Origin: DATCTV01 sp964400685
GTDB taxonomy: Bacteria; Desulfobacterota; Desulfomonilia; UBA1062
NCBI GenBank assembly: GCA_964400685.1
Contig: CAYNVT010000054.1
Span: forward strand, 1 to 24,998
DNA length: 24,998 nucleotides
Direction of reading: 5' to 3'
The position numbers and the translations under genes were made by a program. The notes beneath the pieces were generated by a model. The model was not told where the DNA came from. It was given only the letters and a program-made list of their open reading frames with translations, and did no database searches. Every line of letters starts with the position of its first letter. The first letter of the stretch is position 1. Below are positions 19,755 through 24,998 of this stretch, piece after piece.

Positions 19755-22442
19755 CTATGTCTTTTTCTCGAAATTTACGGCACATGCCTTGTACTCTGCT
19801 GTCTGCGTTATCGGGTCAAAGGCGGGATTTGTGAGCCAGTTTGCGTTACCGTCCCTGAAATGAAAAGCCATCCAGACCATTCCCGGAGGCGCCTCATCGG
19901 TGACGCGCGCCTTTACTACAACTTCCCCCCTGCGCGACCATACCCGGATATAATCATTATGGGCGATACCCTTGCGCTTGGCGTCATAAGGAGATATGTC
20001 AGCCGTTTCCTCGGAAAGGATTGCATCCATTCCAGCGCGGCCAGTCTGTGTGCGCGAATGATAATGAAATAGTCTGCGCCCCGTGCTCAGAACATATGGA
20101 TAATCGTTGTCGGGAATTTCCGCCGGCGGCGTCCAATCCGCAATCGTGAAAACACCTTTGCCATTAGTAAATTTCCCGTCCCGATGGAGGAACGCAGTTC
20201 CCTGGTGATCCTCATTAGGGCAAGGCCATTGCAGACCGTCTCTCTCGATGCGGTGATATTTAATGCCCGCCAGAGCTGGAGCGAGCGCTGATATCTCGTT
20301 ATCCCATAACTCCTGACTGCTGTTCGATATCCAATCATGGCCGAAGCGTTTAGCTATCTCTTTGAAAACCCACCAGTTCGGTTTCGCATCTCCCGGGGCG
20401 TCGCTTACCTTTCGCACCCGACTCACCCTCCTCTCACTGCTTGTGAACGTCCCGTCGTCCTCGCTCCATGCGGCAGCCGGGAAGACCACGTCGGCGAAAC
20501 GGGTTGTTTCGGTAGGGAATATATCGTTGCACACAATAAATTCGGCCGAAGCAAGCTCATGTTCGACCTTGGAGATATCAGGCTCGGTATTGGCGAGATT
20601 TTCTCCGAATATCCAGAAGCCTTTGACTTTTCCGGTGACCAGGCCGTCCATCATCTGAGGGATCATGAGCCCTGGTTTGTCGGGCAGCCCGGTTACTCCC
20701 CAGGCTTTCTCGAACTTGGCACGCGCGTCAGGGTTGGCGACTTGCTGGTAACCGGGGAAAACATTGGGCAGGGCTCCCATATCGCAGGCGCCCTGGACAT
20801 TGTTCTGACCACGAAGCGGATTGACGCCCGCACTTTCCATACCCATATTTCCGAGCAGCATCTGAAGGTTAGCTACTGTTACGACATTGTTTCTGCCGCA
20901 GGTATGCTCGGTTATTCCAAGGGTATAGCAGAGCATGCATGGCTTAACTGATGCCAGCAGATGGGCAATCCCTTTGATTTTGTTTACATTTACACCTGAG
21001 AGTTCTGCAGCTTTTTCCGGCGGATATTTGGCAAGTATATGTTCCTTTAGCGCTTCGAATCCAGTAGTGTTCTGCTCGACGAAATCCTTATCATAGAGGC
21101 CTTCCTTGATAAGGATGTGCATAATCCCGTTCAGAAAAGCAATGTCGGACCCAACCTTGATCTGGGCAAAGATATCAGAGAATTCGACCAGCGGCTGCTT
21201 GCGCGGATCGACTACAATAAGTTTAGCACCCTTCTCAACGGCATTTTTCAAAAATGTCGCGGCAACCGGATGGGCTTCAGTCATATTGGTTCCAATACAC
21301 AAAAACATTTTAGCCTTTTCAAACTCTTCAAAGGAATTTGTCATCGCCCCCGAACCAAATGCAGTCGCCAGACCGGCGACGGTGGGGGCGTGTCACGTTC
21401 GTGCACAGTGGTCAATATTGTTGGTTTTGAACACTGCGCGAAAAAGTTTCTGCATCTGATAGGAGTCTTCGTTGATGCTTCGTGCACAGCTAACACCAGC
21501 CACTGCGTCCGGGCCGTGCTTGGCGATGATCTCCTTGAACTTATTTGCCACAAGGTCTAGCGCTTCGTCCCATGACGCCTCACGGAATTCTCCGTTTTCC
21601 TTTATAAGAGGTGTTTTTAGACGTTCCTCCGAATAGATGAAGTTGTAACCGAAACGGCCTTTTACACACAAGCGGCCTTTATTGGGTAAGCCGTTTTCAA
21701 CCCCTGTGACCTTTACGATTTTCCTGTCTTTTACATGAAGCGAGAGCTGGCAGCCTACCCCGCAGTAAGGGCAGGTGGACCTGATTAGTTCAACCTCTTT
21801 GAATCGCGCCTTTCCAATGGATTTCTTACTGGTTATAGCACCGACAGGACAAATCTGTATGCATTCACCGCATTGAACACATGAGGATTCCCCCATGGGC
21901 TGGTTGCAATCAAAGCCGATATGTGCCTCATAACCTCTGCGCATGATCTTGAGAACTCGATTAACCACGATATGGTTACACGATTCGACACACCGCCCGC
22001 ATAAAATACACCTGTTGAAATCGACGCGAATGAAAGCCGAACTGTCGTCAATATGCTGTGTATATGTTCCTCTCTTAATATCCGTGTCTTCAATCTTCAG
22101 GTGATATGCCGCTTCCTGTAACTCGCACTCGCCGCACTTTTCGCAGATAAGACAGTCATGATGGCCGGACGAAAGGGCGAGGTTAACAACAAATCGCTGT
22201 GCTTCAATAACACGTGCAGACTCTGTAATAATCTCCATACCATCGGTTACAGGCGTGTTGCATGAGGTCACCAGACCCGGGCTGCCCTTGACTTCGACTA
22301 CACAGACACGGCACCGCGCTAAGGCGCCCACTTTCTCATGATAACACAATGTGGGAATGTATATTTTTTCATCACGTGCAACCTCAAGGATTGTTTGCCC
22401 TGATTGAGCCTTGCAAAGCATGCCATTGATCGTTACCTTCAT
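19755..22442 (-). CDS. fdhA: Formate dehydrogenase catalytic subunit, copy 2 (selenoprotein, in-frame UGA)
   Basis: This is one continuous 895-residue gene if the TGA at 21395-21393 is read as selenocysteine 350; otherwise it appears as two open frames. The local sequence HCART-U-HAPTVAGL matches the E. coli FdhF active site ARV-U-HGPSVAGL. A SECIS hairpin follows (21364-21395). Modules: NuoG-like [2Fe-2S] domain (C33, C44, C47, C61), HHDCLICEKCGEC, two [4Fe-4S] motifs (CILCGRCVESC, CVQCGECIQIC), the cluster CPYCGVGC, the bis-MGD catalytic domain, and a C-terminal cofactor domain. It interconverts formate and CO2 in the cytoplasm and passes electrons through these clusters to the NuoEF-like partners encoded upstream. 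The start overlaps the response regulator stop (ATGA), with AAGGAG upstream. Whether Mo or W is used is not visible. The host must carry selA, selB, selC and selD elsewhere. Confidence 0.95.
21364..21395 (-). promoter_or_regulatory. Selenocysteine UGA codon with bacterial SECIS element
   Basis: On the minus strand TGA (21395-21393) is followed by 18 bases, then the loop GGTCT (21374-21370), flanked by a perfect stem GTCGCC/GGCGAC (21380-21375 and 21369-21364). In E. coli fdhF the SelB-bound loop is also GGUCU and also begins 18 bases after the UGA. The reading frame continues without a break and with family-level similarity on both sides. Confidence 0.93.
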
Positions 22443-22840
22443 ACTCGAGTCTCCTTCTTCCCAGAGAGTAATTCTTCAATCTTTCCCTTTAAATCAGCCG
22501 GTTTGATTGGTTTTGTTAAAAATGCATCGAAGCTTATATTGGTATCTGATGAAAATAACATCGAGTAATCGGTGTTGGCTATCGATGTCACCATGATTAT
22601 CGGGATATGTTCGTAGCTCTGGTTCTCCTTCATGAGGCGGCTCATAGCCAGCCCGTCAAGGACGCTTGACATGATGACGTCCAGTATCACCAGATCGGGT
22701 TTTTCACGGGCAAGCATTGTCATCCCATGTTTGCTGTTGCCAGCCGATATCAATTCATATCCGCTTTGTTCGAGAACCGTCTTTGTAAAGGTTATAAAAT
22801 CAATATCATCATCAACTACAAGTATTTTTGTTTTAGGCAT
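22439..22840 (-). CDS. Receiver-only response regulator
   Basis: A 133-residue CheY-like protein consisting of one receiver domain: acidic pocket D10-D11-D12, phosphoacceptor D54 in VILDVIM, then MVTSI and the conserved lysine in FLTKPIKP. No DNA-binding or enzymatic output domain follows, so it must act through protein contact or as a phosphotransfer intermediate. It sits between the nuoF-like and fdhA genes, 25 bases after the former, with GGAGG before its ATG and a four-base overlap (ATGA) with fdhA copy 2, so it is translated together with the enzyme. The histidine kinase at 18975-19688, at the end of the same operon, is the likely partner. Possible targets are the formate dehydrogenase complex itself or a distant transcription regulator; the sequence does not decide. 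Confidence 0.93.
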   Translation of the reverse strand: MPKTKILVVDDDIDFITFTKTVLEQSGYELISAGNSKHGMTMLAREKPDLVILDVIMSSVLDGLAMSRLMKENQSYEHIPIIMVTSIANTDYSMLFSSDTNISFDAFLTKPIKPADLKGKIEELLSGKKETRV

Positions 22841-22865
22841 GCGGGGCCTCCTTTATGATATTCGC

Positions 22866-24106
22866 TCAATGCAAGTTATTCACAGCTCTCTTTTCGAATT
22901 CACCACGGAAAAGCCTCAGAGCTGATAGCACAGGTTCGACCATCCCTGTCCCCATTGGACAGAAGGTCTGGCCATAAATGCCTTTCGCCAGACGTTCAAG
23001 TTCAATTATATCCTGCGGAGAACCATTGTTTGCTGCCATTTTATTTAACAGTTCAAGCATTTTCCATCCTCCCACACGGCACGGAAGACAGTTTCCGCAT
23101 GACTCGTGCACAAAAAACCGGGTGATCCGTCTTACAACCTCGACCATATCAGTCGTCTCATCCATCATAATGACAGCACCTGTTCCCAGTGCTGTCCCGG
23201 CGGCCTGCAATGTTTCAAAGGCCATAGGGGTGAATATCTTCTCACCATTTATGATTGGGGTGGATGCTCCACCCGGGATGATGGCCTTAATATTTCTTTT
23301 ATTGCGGATGCCGCCTGCATGTTCGTAGATTATTTCCTGTAACGGCGTCCCCAGCGGTAATTCAAAGTTGCCTGGACGATTGACATGTCCGCTCACACAA
23401 AATATTTTTATCCCCTTACTCTTTTCGGTTCCGATGCTCGAGTACCACTTTGCCCCGCGCAGAATAATATGCGGGATATTGGCAAGGGTTTCGACATTCT
23501 GTACGATTGTGGGTTTATTCCATATGCCTTCTTGTGCAGGATAGGGCGGCTTTGCCCGGGGTATGCCGCGTTTGCCCTCAAGCGATTCAATCATGGCGGT
23601 TTCTTCACCGCATATATATGCGCCTGCCCCACGGTGCACGGATACATCCAGATCAAAATTACTTCCAAGAATGTTTTTACCGAGAAATCCGTGCTGGTAA
23701 GCATCCGATATGGCCTTAATCCATCGTTTTACTCCAAGAAAGAACTCTCCCCGAATATAGACAAAGGCCCTGTGCGCTCCAACGGCATATGCGGCGATAA
23801 TAACACCTTCAAGTATTGAATGAGGGTCTCTCTCGACAATGAGCCTGTCCTTGAATGTCCCGGGCTCTCCTTCGTCGGTATTTATCGCAAGGTATTTGAC
23901 AGAAACCCCCACTTCACGCCAGTTGGAAATCCCGCCCCGCCTCGTCCCCTCAATCCGGAAGCCTTGACTTCAGCAATGATATCTTCCTGTGGCATTTTCA
24001 AAGCCTTGCGCAGTGCTTCATATCCACCGTATCGTAAATATGTATCAATCTTTTCAGAATTCGGCCGATCAACATTCGCCAAAAGAACCGGCTGCCAGTC
24101 AGTCAT
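22866..24106 (-). CDS. NuoF-like NADH/FMN subunit of formate dehydrogenase, frameshifted
   Basis: The FMN- and NAD-binding diaphorase subunit that links FdhA to NAD(H). It is split into two frames: 24106-23882 (residues 1-74, ending after GRGGAGFPTGVKW and a few off-frame residues) and 23912-22866 (from GVSVKYLAINTDEGEPGTFKDR on). The join lies at about 23897-23911. Between KW and KYL only 11 bases remain, where family members usually have about ten residues, so roughly 20 bases seem lost rather than one base added. The second part is complete: HRGAGAYICGEETAMIESLEG and the [4Fe-4S] ligands ESCGNCLPCR plus FCPMG. It lacks the extra N- and C-terminal Fe-S domains of HydB-type bifurcating subunits. 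GGGGGAGGTG precedes the ATG, one base after nuoE. Either assembly error or true inactivation is possible. Confidence 0.88.
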
Positions 24107-24107
24107 T

Positions 24108-24584
24108 TTACACCTCCCCCATTAAACGCTCTAAAATATCATCAATACTAGCCGGTGAAAGATTTTCATAAAGCTGGTCGTTTACACGCATTGCAGGCGC
24201 TGTTCCACAAGATGCAAGACATTGCACTGTCTCCAGTGTAAAAAGGCCATCGCACGTCGTTTCGCCCGGTTTAATACCCAGTTTTGCGCTCACATACTCA
24301 ACCACCCTCTCCGCCCCGTCATTCAGGTAACATGAGAGCCCTTCACATACCTGAATGACATTACGTCCTGCATGCTCCATCCGGAAAAGGGAATAAAAGC
24401 TTGCCACACTGTATACTTCCCCATCTTTTAAACCAAGGCGCTGAGCCACATCGTGTATGACATCTTTCGTCAGACATCCATTTTGCTCCTGTGCTATGTA
24501 GAGAGCAGCAAGCATCATGGACTGCTTGGAAGGTGCACCACCTTTAACGGTTTCGTCTATTCGCGGAAATTTCTTAGCATTCAT
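24108..24584 (-). CDS. NuoE-like [2Fe-2S] subunit of formate dehydrogenase
   Basis: A 158-residue thioredoxin-fold ferredoxin of the NuoE/HndA type that passes electrons between the flavin subunit and the catalytic subunit. An N-terminal helical part (MMLAALYIAQEQNGCLTKDVI) leads to the NuoE signature VYSVASFYSLF, then the [2Fe-2S] ligands C-x4-C (CEGLSC) and C-x3-C (CLASC). Its length is normal for the family. I prefer ATG 24584 to TTG 24587, because AGGAG (24596-24592) is seven bases from the ATG. It is the first gene of the nuoE-nuoF-regulator-fdhA-kinase operon, ends one base before the nuoF-like ATG, and is preceded by a sigma-54-like promoter. With the flavin subunit it makes the enzyme NAD-linked and soluble. 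Confidence 0.94.
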   Translation of the reverse strand: MNAKKFPRIDETVKGGAPSKQSMMLAALYIAQEQNGCLTKDVIHDVAQRLGLKDGEVYSVASFYSLFRMEHAGRNVIQVCEGLSCYLNDGAERVVEYVSAKLGIKPGETTCDGLFTLETVQCLASCGTAPAMRVNDQLYENLSPASIDDILERLMGEV

Positions 24585-24618
24585 CAATGAACTCCTCTTT
24601 TAAAAATAATTTGATTCC

Positions 24619-24634
24619 TGCAATTATTATGCCC
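24619..24634 (-). promoter_or_regulatory. Sigma-54-type promoter candidate for the formate dehydrogenase operon
   Basis: On the minus strand GGGCATAATAATTGCA fits TGGCAC-N5-TTGCA with the GG and GC doublets at the required spacing, four of six matches in the -24 element and five of five in the -12 element. Transcription would start near 24608, about 24 bases before the nuoE ATG. Formate dehydrogenase genes in enterobacteria also use sigma-54. Confidence 0.45.
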
Positions 24635-24703
24635 TGATTTGCATAATTTTAATGCCATTAATATTAACTAGTTATATTGCTATTTTATGTGCAGTAACAA
24701 CTC

Positions 24704-24743
24704 GACGGGGAGATCTGCCCCATGCGGACGGGGAAATCTCCCC
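24704..24743. repeat. Short direct and inverted repeat upstream of the formate dehydrogenase operon
   Basis: GACGGGGAGATCT (24704-24716) recurs as GACGGGGAAATCT (24727-24739), 12 of 13 identical, 23 bases apart. In addition GGGGAGAT (24707-24714) pairs with ATCTCCCC (24736-24743). Lying about 95-135 bases before the predicted start, it is placed like an enhancer site for a sigma-54 activator. The GC-rich block stands out in AT-rich DNA. Confidence 0.5.
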
Positions 24744-24915
24744 CTTCTTGATTATTCAAAAATATATAAAAACCCTGAATAATTTCCCAGGTATCTTCTG
24801 ATGAAAGATGGAAATTATTTTGTGCTGGGAGTTGATGAAAGGTTTGGCTATAACATCTGGCAGGATAATAGACTGTTTAAGTTCTAGGAGTCTTGCAGTT
24901 TAATTTCGTTAAGTT

Positions 24916-24950
24916 AAAAGGCAGTCATGACTTGATCATGACTGCCTTTT
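24916..24950. terminator. Intrinsic terminator, 15-bp perfect stem
   Basis: AAAAGGCAGTCATGA (24916-24930) pairs perfectly with TCATGACTGCCTTTT (24936-24950) around five bases. Five Ts close the plus-strand side, and Ts also follow on the minus strand, so it may act both ways. The gene it serves is not visible: to its left there is only a 28-codon frame (24801-24887), and to its right the window ends. The stretch 24635-24998 otherwise holds no supported gene. Confidence 0.8.
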
Positions 24951-24998
24951 TCCTACCCTACATACGTATGAATGACACGGGTAATGGATGTTGAGGTT

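Noticed and set aside
20337..20951. 204-codon plus-strand open frame opposite fdhA copy 2
   Set aside because: It is antisense to conserved catalytic sequence and has no family resemblance; similar shadows occur opposite fdhA copy 1.
23897..23915. Programmed -1 frameshift in the nuoF-like gene at the G-run
   Set aside because: GGGTTT is not in the phase needed for a slippery heptamer, and about six residues would still be missing relative to the family, so a deletion or assembly error is more likely.
22866..24584. Electron-bifurcating (HydABC-type) formate dehydrogenase
   Set aside because: The NuoF-like protein lacks the N-terminal [2Fe-2S] and C-terminal ferredoxin domains of HydB-type subunits. 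Bifurcation cannot be excluded but is not supported.
1..24998. CRISPR arrays, tRNA or rRNA genes, insertion sequences, phage genes
   Set aside because: No spaced repeat array, tRNA-like cloverleaf, transposase, or phage structural or integrase protein was seen on either strand.

Overview
The window looks like part of a draft or metagenome-derived chromosome of an anaerobic, Gram-negative, delta-proteobacterium-like organism (Desulfobacterota or syntroph type). The case rests on four things: an oxygen-defence set typical of strict anaerobes (flavodiiron protein, flavin reductase-rubredoxin, two rubrerythrins, PerR); periplasmic proteins with signal peptides plus an alpha-2-macroglobulin/PBP1C pair, which implies an outer membrane; two large cytoplasmic formate dehydrogenase catalytic subunits; and use of selenocysteine. 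The taxon is inferred; no rRNA or other marker gene is present. A run of 10 Ns and a broken reading frame show that the sequence is not finished quality.

Layout. (1) 1-3333, plus strand: the tail of an unknown gene, then fprA, a flavin reductase-rubredoxin fusion (hrb), a DUF2400/TIGR02757 gene and a short rubrerythrin, all tightly packed. (2) 3384-5595, minus strand, converging on the first block: perR, rubrerythrin, an exported CPHC thioredoxin-like protein and an exported one-cysteine peroxiredoxin. A Fur/PerR-type box lies just before perR. (3) 5838-13618, plus strand: a 1892-residue bacterial alpha-2-macroglobulin with a CLEQ thioester, translationally coupled to pbpC. (4) 13772-16435, plus strand: a stand-alone formate dehydrogenase subunit (fdhA copy 1), interrupted by the N run exactly where its selenocysteine codon should lie, and followed by a strong hairpin terminator. 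(5) 16484-18965: an aldehyde dehydrogenase and a divergent GntR/FCD regulator, separated by a perfect 22-bp palindrome that overlaps the dehydrogenase promoter. (6) 18975-24584, minus strand: an operon read as nuoE-like, nuoF-like, receiver-only response regulator, fdhA copy 2 (selenoprotein) and a soluble histidine kinase. (7) 24585-24998: promoter region and a hairpin terminator, with no convincing gene.

How the parts fit. NuoE, NuoF and FdhA together form a soluble NAD-linked formate dehydrogenase that would interconvert formate and CO2, a central reaction in syntrophs, acetogens and sulfate reducers. FdhA copy 1 lacks its own NuoEF and could share this set. The two-component pair inside the operon, a possible sigma-54 promoter and an upstream repeat suggest signal-dependent control. 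Regions 1 and 2 form a cytoplasmic and periplasmic system for removing O2 and peroxide. Region 3 is an envelope defence and repair pair.

The strongest single observation is the in-frame UGA in fdhA copy 2, followed by a SECIS hairpin with a GGUCU loop at the same distance as in E. coli fdhF. Other points worth checking are the mosaic similarity between the two fdhA copies, the frameshifted nuoF, the internal ribosome binding site that could release free rubredoxin from hrb, and the endonuclease III-like motif in the DUF2400 protein.
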